From: Prevotella sp. UBA2725
GTDB taxonomy: Bacteria > Bacteroidota > Bacteroidia > Bacteroidales > Bacteroidaceae
Direction: 5' to 3'
Assembly: GCA_002353825.1 (NCBI GenBank)
Contig: DEKJ01000051.1
Coordinates: 13,480 to 77,479 of the forward strand
DNA: 64,000 nucleotides
Part shown: positions 51,670-60,808 of the stretch, piece by piece
How the letters are laid out: each line of letters opens with the position of its first letter
Position numbering within the stretch: the first letter of the stretch is position 1
The notes under the pieces: model-generated
The model's database searches: none
The model's input: only the letters and a program-made list of their open reading frames with translations
What the model was told of the DNA's origin: nothing
Made by a program: the position numbers and the translations under genes

Positions 51670-51735
51670 CCGGAAATCAGGTCTTCGGCTCCATTCCTAA
51701 ACCCCACGTTTCGGCTTCGCCTTACGTGGGGCTAA

Positions 51736-51827
51736 CCATGTGGCACCTCTCCGAGGTGCTTAATAGCGAGCCATGTGGCAACTCTCCGAGGTATTTGGTT
51801 GCTACCCATGTGGCACCTCTCCGAGGT
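51736..51827. repeat. Three 22-bp units at exact 35-bp period
   Basis: Nearly identical 22-bp units, beginning CCATGTGGC and ending CTCCGAGGT, start at 51,736, 51,771 and 51,806, separated by 13 unrelated bases each. The arms of the nearby inverted repeat (CCATGTTCGCCCTCTTCGAG) are related in sequence. Left of them is a CCCCACGT/ACGTGGGG hairpin (51,702-51,731). Spacers of 13 bases and no cas genes argue against CRISPR. Confidence 0.75.
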
Positions 51828-51829
51828 TC

Positions 51830-54412
51830 TCATTTCTCCATTTCCAGACTTGCCCAGATGAACGGGCCAATGCCTTTCGCATCATTGTCGCGGATAGGCT
51901 CACTCATGTAATAAGCGAAGCTACCGTCACGCTTGTAGTTAGGCTTCTTGACATTAGGACCGGGGCCAGGACCAAGCCCACTCACAGAGCAGCAGCGGGT
52001 AAGAGAGATCGTCTTATCAGCATTGACACGGATGAAATTCTTCAGGATGCCGGCATAAGCCTTCTGACCCGCTTCCTTGAAGTTGATCGTCTCACTATCA
52101 ACCTTCAGCGTCTCAGGAAGATAGCCTTTGCGTACACCTTTGAGCAGCACATAGGCAAACATGCTGGAAGCCGTGGCTTCGAGATAGTTGGTCGAATCTT
52201 TCACATCCATCACGTCATACCACACATTGCTCTTCTTGTCCTGATATTTCACGACAGCCGTCATGGCTTTCTGAAGGAGTTGCTCCACTTCGCCGCGGCG
52301 GGCATAGTTCTCAGGCAGTACGTCGAGCACCTCCGTCATTGCCATGACATACCATCCGAGGGCGCGGGCCCATGTATGCTGACTCTGTCCTGTCGTCTTG
52401 TCGGCCCAGAACTGCGAATGGGTCTCATCCCAGGCATGTTTCCACAGACCCGTCTTCTGATCATACGTGCGCTTGTCGGTTGTGATGATCTGATTAATCG
52501 CATCGTCATAGATCTTCTCGGCTTTCTTCGGTTTCAGATACTGTGAGGCATACTGACAATAGAACGGCAGACCCATGAAGATACCGTCGAGCCATACCTG
52601 ATGCGCATAGATGGCCTTGTGCCAGAACACACCATCCTTCGTACGCGGCTGATGTTGGAGCTGCTTGAAGAAAGTCTTCATCGCTATCTCGTTGCCTTTG
52701 CGCGGAGCAATCTGCTGCATACGGCAGATGAACTTGGCCGTGCGGATATTGTCGAGGTTGAAGTCTTCATATTTATAACCCGTGACCTCGCCTTTGTCGG
52801 AGATCATCTTCTCGGGATAGCTCTCCACATATCTTAATACGCTGTCGTTCTTATAGCGTAGATAAGTGTCGAGCATGCCTTCGAGCTCAATGCCCATGAC
52901 ATAGCTCCATTTCGGTTTCTTGGAGAAGTCGAGGAGCCACGACTGCGGGTTGCGCTTCATCTCCGACCTGGTCATCCACTGAGAGAGGTTCTTGGAAGGC
53001 TTGTCGGCATCGTTGAGCACGAGCGAGCCATTGATGAAGAGGTTGTTGAAGAAGATGTCGTGCGTCTTGCCCGTGATCTTTACCGGGTCTTTCTCTACCC
53101 CATCCCAATGACAGTTGTTCACATGGATGTTATAGATATTGTCCGAATCTTTCAATCCAATCATGAGCACGCCATACTCACTTTTCTTACACGTCACGTT
53201 CTCCATTGTCACGTTGCGTACGATGGGCTGATAACCGCGGTAACAATCTTCGTTCGCCTCATAGTCGAGATTGATCTTCAGCACAGCCTCGCCGCATTGT
53301 CCTACGCGGATATTTCGAACATTGATGTTTTCGATGACGCCACCGCGACAGTTGTTCGTCTTGATACGAAGCACGCGGTCGAGGTTCGGTGAGTCCATCT
53401 CGCAGTCCTCAGCATAGACGTTACGGCAGCCGCCGGAGATCTCGGAGCCTATGACCACGCCACCGTGACCATCTTCCATCTTACAGTTGCGGATGATGAT
53501 GTTCTCCGAGGGCTGGTTCCACAGGCGTCCGTCGTTGTTACGTCCACTCTTGATAGCGATGCAGTCATCTCCGGTATGGAACACACAGTTCTTGATAATG
53601 ACATCGGAGCAAGCCTCCGGGTCACATCCGTCTCCGTTGGGCCCGTCGTTGTAAACCTTCACACCGTCCACCGTGATGCTCTTTGAACGCAGTGGGTGGA
53701 TGACCCAGAAAGGAGAGTTGATGAGGTTAACGTCTTTCACGAGAACCCGCTCACACTCGACGAAGTTGACGAGCTGAGGGCGCAGGCCATAGCCCATGCC
53801 GAACTTCCGCTGATCCTCGGGCACCCCGTCCTCGGCATATTTCTGCAGTTTTGCTCTGGAGCCGAGTCGTTGCGACTCCTTCGTCACACCTTCCTGATAG
53901 CCGAAGCGCGGTGCTCCGTTCCATTTCCACCATGTCTCATTGCTTCCGTTGCCATCTACCGTGCCCTTTCCGCTCAGCGCCACATCCGTAGCGCGGTAGG
54001 CGTAGATACACGGACTGTAGTTCCAGCACCCCATGCCTTCCCACGAGGTCTTGACGAGTGGATAAAGCTTCGGTTCGAAGGCGAACTTCAGTGTTGCTCC
54101 CTCTGAGACGACGAGGTTGACGTGGCTTTGCAGTCGGATGGCGCCTGTGTTCCATGTACCCTTAGGCACGATGACCTCGCCGCCGCCTTTCTTCGAGGCT
54201 GTGGCGATGGCGCGGTTGATAGCTGCCTGGTTCTCTTTTGCCGTAGCAGAAGTCTTCGCACCAAAAGCAGTGATGACAAACTGCTGGGTCTTGATCTTCG
54301 GCAACTGGATGCGTTGTTCTATCTGGCTCACTTCGCTGTCATTCCATGCGGCTGCGGCATGGAGCGAGAAGAGTGCCATAAGGACAAGGCTGATGCTTTT
54401 TATTATGTGCAT
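51830..54412 (-). CDS. GH28-GH105 fusion pectinase
   Basis: This 860-residue secreted protein joins two catalytic modules. The N-terminal half (about residues 40-470) is GH28: NGDGCDPEACSDV, FHTGDDCIAIKSG, GHGGVVIGSE and RVLRIKT motifs. The C-terminal half (about 500-855) looks like GH105 unsaturated uronyl hydrolase, an (alpha/alpha)6 barrel (WLDGIFMGLPFYCQYA, HAWDETHSQFWAD, WARALGWYVMAMTEVLDVLP). The first would release galacturonate units and the second would remove unsaturated ends left by the pectate lyase. Both active regions appear complete. A shorter GPGPGP linker is present near the C terminus. Confidence 0.85.
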   Translation of the reverse strand: MHIIKSISLVLMALFSLHAAAAWNDSEVSQIEQRIQLPKIKTQQFVITAFGAKTSATAKENQAAINRAIATASKKGGGEVIVPKGTWNTGAIRLQSHVNLVVSEGATLKFAFEPKLYPLVKTSWEGMGCWNYSPCIYAYRATDVALSGKGTVDGNGSNETWWKWNGAPRFGYQEGVTKESQRLGSRAKLQKYAEDGVPEDQRKFGMGYGLRPQLVNFVECERVLVKDVNLINSPFWVIHPLRSKSITVDGVKVYNDGPNGDGCDPEACSDVIIKNCVFHTGDDCIAIKSGRNNDGRLWNQPSENIIIRNCKMEDGHGGVVIGSEISGGCRNVYAEDCEMDSPNLDRVLRIKTNNCRGGVIENINVRNIRVGQCGEAVLKINLDYEANEDCYRGYQPIVRNVTMENVTCKKSEYGVLMIGLKDSDNIYNIHVNNCHWDGVEKDPVKITGKTHDIFFNNLFINGSLVLNDADKPSKNLSQWMTRSEMKRNPQSWLLDFSKKPKWSYVMGIELEGMLDTYLRYKNDSVLRYVESYPEKMISDKGEVTGYKYEDFNLDNIRTAKFICRMQQIAPRKGNEIAMKTFFKQLQHQPRTKDGVFWHKAIYAHQVWLDGIFMGLPFYCQYASQYLKPKKAEKIYDDAINQIITTDKRTYDQKTGLWKHAWDETHSQFWADKTTGQSQHTWARALGWYVMAMTEVLDVLPENYARRGEVEQLLQKAMTAVVKYQDKKSNVWYDVMDVKDSTNYLEATASSMFAYVLLKGVRKGYLPETLKVDSETINFKEAGQKAYAGILKNFIRVNADKTISLTRCCSVSGLGPGPGPNVKKPNYKRDGSFAYYMSEPIRDNDAKGIGPFIWASLEMEK

Positions 54413-54461
54413 ATCAATATTTTGTTTTATATTCTTTGTTTCATACCTGTTTTACTATTCG

Positions 54462-54469
54462 CAAAATTA
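54462..54469 (-). promoter_or_regulatory. Possible -7 box for the GH28-GH105 gene
   Basis: TAATTTTG on the minus strand lies 49 bases before the ATG; it fits TAnnTTTG. The shared motif ACAATCTTCCAC is about 80 bases further upstream. Confidence 0.4.
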
Positions 54470-54581
54470 CTTATAATATCGACATTAGATTCGTATTTGT
54501 GTTTTTTAAAGAGTAGATTATCATTCACATGTACAATTCTCCCCTAGATTGTGGAAGATTGTCGACCATGGAGTTGGTAGC

Positions 54582-54676
54582 AGTGGCCGTGCCAGTGGCG
54601 GCCACCAACTAAAAAGTAATTATAAACCGCCAAATGCGGTTATACAGCTGGTGGCCGGCACTATGGCACGGCCACT
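54582..54676. repeat. Large imperfect inverted repeat with nested hairpin
   Basis: AGTGGCCGTGCCAGTGGC and following bases (54,582-54,607) pair imperfectly with TGGTGGCCGGCACTATGGCA and following bases (54,649-54,676), enclosing a second stem ACCGC/GCGGT. The whole would fold into a single long hairpin. It lies in the gap before trmN6's 3' end and may be a terminator or a small palindromic element. Confidence 0.65.
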
Positions 54677-54731
54677 GTACTGACACCATTGCAATGAAAC
54701 GCACACAGCTGTGTGAAACATTTCAGCCATG

Positions 54732-54797
54732 ATTACGATTGAATTGCACTTCGATTACGATAGAATCGCATTTCGATTGTGATGGAATCAATCTGCC
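54732..54797. repeat. 22-bp-period repeat, three units
   Basis: Units begin at 54,732, 54,754 and 54,776 and share ATTACGATnGAATnGCA; the third is diverged. The period is exactly 22 bp as in the other arrays of the window, although the sequence is unrelated. No gene is found between 54,413 and 54,902. Confidence 0.6.
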
Positions 54798-54902
54798 ATA
54801 TAAGCGTAATCGCAAAACGCGTGAAACGTTTAGGTATCTATGGGAATGTGGAAGACCTTACACTCTATTGAAGAGCTATTATTGGAGCGAAATACTTCAA
54901 GG

Positions 54903-55598
54903 TCACAGATAGAATTCCCTTGTCAGCTCTTCGTACCATTCAGATCGCTTGCCGTTTTTATCCATCAGTATCACTTCCTGCTTGTCAAAGACAGCGGGAC
55001 GGGACGTGGAGAAGGCGGCAAGCGTGCGTTTGGCGGGCTTGCGCTCCACGGTCCTGATGCTGTATTGACGGGAGAGGAACATACCGCGCATGAAAGCCTC
55101 CTGGGAGAACTCTTCCAGATAGTCGGTGGGGATGATAGCCGAGAGCTCGCCGTCGGGCGTGAGATAGTGGGCAGCAAAGGCAAAGATGGCCGAGAACGGG
55201 AGACTGTCAGTCTGACGGGCCAGGCGGCGACTGTCATCGGGTGACTTCAGACTGTGGGAGAAGAATGGTGGGTTGGTGACAATAATATTATAATGTGTAT
55301 CCGGCTCAAACTGCTGCAGGGAGGTCTCAATGACACGGATACGCTCGGTAAAAGGTGACCGGGCGACGTTCTCTGCGGCTTGCGTGGCTGCGTTGTGATC
55401 AATCTCTATGGCGTCGATAGTGGCTTCGGGAAACCGTTGCGCCATCATCAGGGCGATCAGTCCCGTGCCGGTGCCGATGTCGAGAATGCGGGCGCCACCG
55501 TGAGCCCAGGCGCCTAAAAGAACTCCATCGGTGCCTACTTTCATGGCACAACGGTCCTGTGAAACCGTGAATTGCTTGAACTGAAAATCATTACCCAT
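54903..55598 (-). CDS. trmN6: tRNA1(Val) adenine-N6 methyltransferase (TrmN6-like)
   Basis: This 231-residue SAM-dependent methyltransferase has FTVSQDRCAMKVGTDGVLLGAW at its start, the SAM loop ILDIGTGTGLIALMMAQR and the catalytic NPPFF motif, which place it with YfiC/TrmN6 enzymes that methylate adenine 37 next to the anticodon of tRNA-Val. It stands alone on the minus strand, convergent to nothing, between repeat-rich gaps. A tRNA-Val gene is also present in the window at 30,064, but not adjacent. Confidence 0.85.
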   Translation of the reverse strand: MGNDFQFKQFTVSQDRCAMKVGTDGVLLGAWAHGGARILDIGTGTGLIALMMAQRFPEATIDAIEIDHNAATQAAENVARSPFTERIRVIETSLQQFEPDTHYNIIVTNPPFFSHSLKSPDDSRRLARQTDSLPFSAIFAFAAHYLTPDGELSAIIPTDYLEEFSQEAFMRGMFLSRQYSIRTVERKPAKRTLAAFSTSRPAVFDKQEVILMDKNGKRSEWYEELTREFYL

Positions 55599-55637
55599 TG
55601 TATTAAATTATATGCATTCGAGATCCTAAGAATCTTA

Positions 55638-55759
55638 TTTCACACGGATCTTAAAGATTTTAAAGATGGCTACGCTATTCGCTACGCGGTGATCTGCATG
55701 GGTATGTGTAGCCGCAAAGCGGCGTAACAATCTTTAAGATCTTTATAATCCGTGTGAAA
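55638..55759. repeat. 30-bp imperfect inverted repeat element
   Basis: TTTCACACGGATCTTAAAGA and following bases (55,638-55,667) and the inverse complement at 55,730-55,759 differ at a few positions. The 62-base interior holds small hairpins such as GCCGC/GCGGC. The gap lies between divergent trmN6 and lon. It looks like a repeated intergenic element of this genome; whether other copies exist cannot be seen here. Confidence 0.6.
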
Positions 55760-55835
55760 AAAATATCGTAAGCACGGATCCATTTCTTAGATGCCACAAT
55801 ATTTTCTTCATTGCTTTTTCTTTTTCAAACGACAA

Positions 55836-55868
55836 TTGCACTATTTTATTATATTCTTCGTAACTTTG
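55836..55868 (+). promoter_or_regulatory. Promoter of lon
   Basis: TTG (55,836-55,838) and TAACTTTG (55,861-55,868) are spaced 22 bases apart. The predicted start lies about 30 bases before the lon ATG. Confidence 0.55.
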
Positions 55869-55903
55869 CACATCGTTATATTGACTAATTATATTGACTA
55901 ATT

Positions 55904-58375
55904 ATGCCAAAAGGAAACACGACAATTCAAATGTTCGCTGATTTCGAGGGCGATATCACCGCTATCTTCAAGGATGGAAAAGAATGTGACTGCCCCATTC
56001 TCACCACCCGCAATATGGTAGTGATGCCGGGCGTTATTGTGCCTGTCCTGCTTGGAAGAGAGACGAGCATCAATGTGGCTCGCTATCTGGAACGCGACAT
56101 CCATAAGCGCGTCTGTGCCATTGTATGTCAGAAAGATCCGGAGAATGAATTCCCTGAGAAGAAAGACGACTTGTATGACGTCGGTGTCATGGCAAGGCTC
56201 GTGCGCATCATCGAGATGCCGACCTCGAGTGCCGTTACAGCCATTTTCCAGGCTACGACACGCTGTAAGCTTGAGAAGATAAACTCCAAACGGCCCTATC
56301 TCAAAGGACATGTTGTACCCATGCCCGAGAGCGTTCCGGCAGAGGAAGATACAGAATTCAGTTCCATCGTTGACAATGTGCGTTCCTCAACCCAGGAGCT
56401 CATCCATCTCAACGATGATATCCCCGACGAGGGCACCATGGCGTTCATGAATATCAACAACGACACGATGCTCATCAACTTTGCCTGCACCAATCTGCCC
56501 TTCCCTGTGGAGGATAAGATCAGGTTGCTCCGAATTGACGACATGCGCGAGCGTGGCCTCGAACTGCTGAAGGTGGAGAGCCGCGAGATCCAGTTTGCCC
56601 AGCTCAAGGGAGACATCAAGAACAAGACGCGTGTTGACCTCGACGAGCAGCAGAAGGAATACTTCCTGCATCAGCAGATGAAGAACATCCGCGAGGAGCT
56701 CGGTGACAACAGTGACTCGGCCTCGAAGGCTGCCTTGGAGCGGAAAGCCAAAGGCAAAGACTGGCCGGAAGCCATTGCCAAGGTGTTCAAGAAAGAGCTC
56801 GACCGCCTCGATACCTTCAACCAGCAGAGCCCCGACTACAGCGTGCAGCTCAACTATCTCGACACGATGGTGTCGCTGCCGTGGAACTACTGTACGAAGG
56901 ATGACCTCGACCTCAAGCGTGCCAAGACGATCCTCGACCGAAACCACTACGGCATGGAGAAGGTGAAGGAGCGCATCCTCGAATATCTCGCTGTACTGCA
57001 GCTCCGTGGTGACCTCAAGTCGCCTATCCTCTGCCTCTTTGGCCCTCCGGGCGTGGGTAAGACCTCGCTTGGAAGAAGCATTGCCGAGGCCATGAAGCGT
57101 AAATATATCCGTATGTCGCTCGGTGGCCTTCACGATGAGAGTGAGATCCGCGGTCATCGCCGTACCTATGTCGGTGCCATGCCCGGACGAATCATCAAAG
57201 GCATTCAGAAGGCCGGCTCCTCGAACCCCGTGTTCATCCTCGACGAGATAGACAAGGTGTCGGCCAACAACTATAATGGCGACCCCTCCTCTGCCCTGCT
57301 TGAGGTTCTCGACCCCGAACAGAACAGTACGTTCCATGACAACTATCTCGACTTGGACTATGATCTCTCGAAGGTGTTCTTCATCGCCACGGCCAATGAT
57401 ATCAGCACCATCCCCCGCCCATTGCTCGACCGTATGGAGCTCATTGAGGTGCCGGGATATGTCACGGAGGAGAAGATAGAGATTGCCAAGCGCCATCTCG
57501 TGCCGCGTGAACTGAAGAATACGGGTCTCGACAAAGTCACGCCGAAAATCAAGTTCTCGAAGCCGGCCCTGGAGAAGATCATTGAAGACTATACGCGCGA
57601 GAGCGGTGTGCGTCAACTTGAGAAGCAGATCAACAAGACACTGCGCAAGGAAGCACTCCGGCTGGCCATGAAAGAGCCTATGCCGGAGAAAGCGATCTCG
57701 GCTTCGGATATCGAGGGTATCCTTGGCAAGCCGCCTTTCAGTCGCGACATCTATCAGGGCAACGACTATGCCGGTGTCGTAACAGGTCTGGCTTGGACAG
57801 CTGTCGGCGGAGAGATCCTCTTCATTGAGACCTCACTCTCCAAAGGCAAGGGTGGCAAGCTCACACTCACGGGTAACCTCGGAGACGTGATGAAAGAGAG
57901 CGCTATCATTGCCCTGCAATTTGTCAAGGCACACTGCGACAGTCTCGGTGTGGACTACCGCGTGTTCGACAACTGGAACATCCATATCCATGTGCCGGAG
58001 GGCGCCACGCCGAAGGACGGTCCCTCTGCAGGTATCACGATTGCAACGTCTATTGCATCTGCTCTGACCCAGCGCAAAGTGAGAAAGAACACGGCTATGA
58101 CGGGTGAGATCACGCTCCGCGGCAAGGTGCTGCCTGTGGGTGGTATCCGCGAGAAGATTCTCGCAGCCAAGCGTGCGGGAATCACGGATATCGTTATCTG
58201 CAAAGACAACAAGAAGGATATCGAAGAGATTCCGCAGAACTATCTCAAGGGCGTCACCTTCCACTATGTAGAGAATGTTCAGGATGTGTGGAACTTTGCA
58301 CTTACGAATGAGAAAGTCGACAACCCTGTGGACTTCACCATTGAGGAGGATAACAATAAAGACAAGAAAAATTAA
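55904..58375 (+). CDS. lon: ATP-dependent protease Lon
   Basis: This 823-residue protein has the LonA layout: N-terminal substrate domain (ILTTRNMVVMPGVIVPVLLG), AAA+ module with Walker A GPPGVGKT (starting at residue 380) and Walker B VFILDEIDKV, and a C-terminal serine-lysine protease with S708 in DGPSAG and K751, spaced 43 residues as in E. coli Lon. It degrades damaged and regulatory proteins, including many antitoxins. The stop codon shares a base with the tgt start (TAATG), so tgt is translationally coupled. Confidence 0.95.
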   Translation: MPKGNTTIQMFADFEGDITAIFKDGKECDCPILTTRNMVVMPGVIVPVLLGRETSINVARYLERDIHKRVCAIVCQKDPENEFPEKKDDLYDVGVMARLVRIIEMPTSSAVTAIFQATTRCKLEKINSKRPYLKGHVVPMPESVPAEEDTEFSSIVDNVRSSTQELIHLNDDIPDEGTMAFMNINNDTMLINFACTNLPFPVEDKIRLLRIDDMRERGLELLKVESREIQFAQLKGDIKNKTRVDLDEQQKEYFLHQQMKNIREELGDNSDSASKAALERKAKGKDWPEAIAKVFKKELDRLDTFNQQSPDYSVQLNYLDTMVSLPWNYCTKDDLDLKRAKTILDRNHYGMEKVKERILEYLAVLQLRGDLKSPILCLFGPPGVGKTSLGRSIAEAMKRKYIRMSLGGLHDESEIRGHRRTYVGAMPGRIIKGIQKAGSSNPVFILDEIDKVSANNYNGDPSSALLEVLDPEQNSTFHDNYLDLDYDLSKVFFIATANDISTIPRPLLDRMELIEVPGYVTEEKIEIAKRHLVPRELKNTGLDKVTPKIKFSKPALEKIIEDYTRESGVRQLEKQINKTLRKEALRLAMKEPMPEKAISASDIEGILGKPPFSRDIYQGNDYAGVVTGLAWTAVGGEILFIETSLSKGKGGKLTLTGNLGDVMKESAIIALQFVKAHCDSLGVDYRVFDNWNIHIHVPEGATPKDGPSAGITIATSIASALTQRKVRKNTAMTGEITLRGKVLPVGGIREKILAAKRAGITDIVICKDNKKDIEEIPQNYLKGVTFHYVENVQDVWNFALTNEKVDNPVDFTIEEDNNKDKKN

Positions 58376-59502
58376 TGGAATTTCAACTCCAATATACAGA
58401 CCCAGCCTCTGAGGCTCGTGCCGGCGTGATTACGACGGACCACGGCAAGATAGAGACTCCTATCTTCATGCCTGTGGGTACGTGTGGTGCCGTGAAAGCT
58501 GTGCATTTCAGTGAGTTGCGCAATCAGGTTAAAGCACAGATTATACTGGGCAACACCTATCATCTCTATCTGCGCCCGGGCCTTGAGGTGCTTCGTGCTG
58601 CGGGAGGCTTGCATGGCTTCAATGGCTGGGAGCGCCCCATCCTCACGGACAGTGGCGGGTTCCAGGTCTTCTCCTTGTCGGGCATCCGTAAGCTCACGGA
58701 AGAAGGCTGTGAGTTTCGTTCACATATCGATGGCTCCAAGCATATCTTCACGCCGGAGAACGTGATGGACACCGAACGTATCATCGGTGCCGACATCATG
58801 ATGGCGCTCGATGAATGTCCTCCGGGGCTCAGCGATTATGCTTATGCCAAGAAGAGCCTCGGTATGACCCAGCGTTGGCTCGACAGATGCATCAAGCGGT
58901 TTAATGAGACAGAGCCGCTCTACGGTTACAAGCAGAGTCTCTTCCCGATCGTTCAGGGTTGCACGTTCAAGGATCTGAGACAGGAGGCTGCTAAGTTCGT
59001 AGCCGACAAAGGAGCTGACGGCAATGCGATCGGAGGACTGGCTGTGGGTGAGCCTACGGAGGTGATGTATGAGATGATCGAGGTCGTCAATGAGATCCTG
59101 CCCAAAGACAAGCCCCGTTACCTCATGGGTGTGGGTACGCCACAGAATATCCTCGAAGGTATTGAGCGAGGCGTGGATATGTTCGACTGCGTGATGCCTA
59201 CGCGTAATGGCCGCAATGCGATGCTTTTCACCTATGAGGGTACGATGAACATGAAGAACAAGAAGTGGGAGATGGACTTCTCCCCACTCGACCCCGACGG
59301 TTGCGAGATTGACAAGGTGACGACAAAGGCTTACCTCCATCATCTCTTCAAGGCACAAGAGCTCCTTGCCATGCAGATAGCCAGCATCCACAACCTCGCA
59401 TTCTATCTGCGGCTTGTCACTGATGCACGGAAACATATCCTTGCAGGTGACTTCGTGCAGTGGAAGAACAGTGTCGTGGGACAACTCGGAATAAGAAGAT
59501 AA
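58375..59502 (+). CDS. tgt: Queuine tRNA-ribosyltransferase (TGT)
   Basis: This 375-residue enzyme exchanges guanine 34 for a 7-deazaguanine in tRNAs. The nucleophile region TDSGGFQVFSL and the second aspartate CVMPTRNGRNA (in FDCVMPTRNGRNA) are present. The C-terminal zinc site is altered: where bacterial enzymes have CxCxxC before the AYLHH segment, only one cysteine remains (DPDGCEIDKVTTKAYLHH), while the later SIHN histidine stays. It overlaps lon by one base. Confidence 0.92.
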   Translation: MEFQLQYTDPASEARAGVITTDHGKIETPIFMPVGTCGAVKAVHFSELRNQVKAQIILGNTYHLYLRPGLEVLRAAGGLHGFNGWERPILTDSGGFQVFSLSGIRKLTEEGCEFRSHIDGSKHIFTPENVMDTERIIGADIMMALDECPPGLSDYAYAKKSLGMTQRWLDRCIKRFNETEPLYGYKQSLFPIVQGCTFKDLRQEAAKFVADKGADGNAIGGLAVGEPTEVMYEMIEVVNEILPKDKPRYLMGVGTPQNILEGIERGVDMFDCVMPTRNGRNAMLFTYEGTMNMKNKKWEMDFSPLDPDGCEIDKVTTKAYLHHLFKAQELLAMQIASIHNLAFYLRLVTDARKHILAGDFVQWKNSVVGQLGIRR

Positions 59503-59505
59503 ATC

Positions 59506-60789
59506 ATGAAGAGTTTTAGTAAGATAAGAAAGCATCGCCGTTTGTATAAGGTCGGCCGGTGGATAGGAAGGCACCCTAAGTGGTTGCACCGTTTCTTCCA
59601 CTGGGTGGCTGCTCATACGCGACTCTTGCAGCGTATATGTAAATGGATTGCAAAGAAACTGCGCTTTCTTCGTGTTCTCAGATATCTGAATCCTTTCAGA
59701 TACATCAAGAAAATCGACTGGTATATTATCAAGAAGTTTATAGGGACCTATTTCTTCTCTATCGCCTTGATTATTTCTATCTCCATTGTCTTTGATGTCA
59801 ATGAGAATCTGGCTAAATTCACGGAATATCATGCACCGCTGAGCGCCATTGTCTTCGACTACTATGCCAACTTCATTCCGTATTTTGCCAACCTCTTCAG
59901 TGCGCTGTTTGTCTTCATCGCTGTGATCTTCTTCACCACGAAGTTGGCTGGTAACTCGGAGATCATCGCCATGCTCTCGGCGGGTATCTCTTTCAAGCGC
60001 TTGCTGAGACCTTACATGATCTCCTGCGTCTTCCTCTCTGCCCTCTCCTATTATCTCTCGGCTTATGTCATTCCTCATGGCACGGTCATCCGACAGAACT
60101 TTGAGTCGATGTACAAGAACAAGAAGAAGAACACGTCGGCGGAGAATGTGCAGCTGCAAGTGGCACCCGGTGTTATCGCTTATATCCAGCACTACGACAA
60201 CAACATGAAGCATGGCTATGGCTTCTGTCTCGACAAGTTCCAGGAAAAGAAACTTATCTCGCATCTCACGGCTACGGATGTACAGTATGACACGATCTCC
60301 GATTCCAAGTACCACTGGAAGTTATCCAACTGGAAGGTGCGCCAGTTGAAGGGCTTGAGGGAGCATATCACGAGTGGAGCAGAGAAAGACTCTGTGATAC
60401 AGATGGAGCCTACAGATCTCGTCTATTCGAAAGGTCAGCAGGAGACCTTCACCTCACCGGAGTTGAAAGATTATATCTCGAAGCAGATCAACCGCGGCTC
60501 GGGTAATGTGGCACAGTATCAGGTAGAGTATTATAAGCGTATCGCCTCGTCATTCGCCTCTTTCATTCTGACGATCATCGGAGCCTCTCTCTCAGCCAGG
60601 AAACGGAAAGGCGGTATGGGAATGTATCTCGGCATAGGACTGGCGCTCTCCTTTGCCTACATCATGTTCCAGACGATCTCTGCTACGTTTGCTGTCAATG
60701 CAGGGTTCCCGCCGATGCTTGCTGCATGGCTTCCGAACATCGTCTTCGCAGTCATCGCATTCCTCTGCTATCTCAAGGCGCCGAACTAA
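59506..60789 (+). CDS. LptF/LptG-type permease
   Basis: This 427-residue protein of the YjgP/YjgQ family has a basic N-terminal extension of about 65 residues and then about six membrane segments with a large periplasmic domain between them (about residues 180-330), as in LptF and LptG. These proteins form the inner-membrane part of the lipopolysaccharide export machine. It starts three bases after tgt, in the same operon. Which of F or G it is cannot be decided from the sequence. Confidence 0.85.
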   Translation: MKSFSKIRKHRRLYKVGRWIGRHPKWLHRFFHWVAAHTRLLQRICKWIAKKLRFLRVLRYLNPFRYIKKIDWYIIKKFIGTYFFSIALIISISIVFDVNENLAKFTEYHAPLSAIVFDYYANFIPYFANLFSALFVFIAVIFFTTKLAGNSEIIAMLSAGISFKRLLRPYMISCVFLSALSYYLSAYVIPHGTVIRQNFESMYKNKKKNTSAENVQLQVAPGVIAYIQHYDNNMKHGYGFCLDKFQEKKLISHLTATDVQYDTISDSKYHWKLSNWKVRQLKGLREHITSGAEKDSVIQMEPTDLVYSKGQQETFTSPELKDYISKQINRGSGNVAQYQVEYYKRIASSFASFILTIIGASLSARKRKGGMGMYLGIGLALSFAYIMFQTISATFAVNAGFPPMLAAWLPNIVFAVIAFLCYLKAPN

Positions 60790-60808
60790 TTTAAAAAGAA
60801 ATTGAACA

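Noticed and set aside
58720..60315. Long minus-strand frame of 531 codons antisense to tgt and the permease
   Set aside because: The plus-strand genes are clearly conserved and coupled. The antisense product matches no family.
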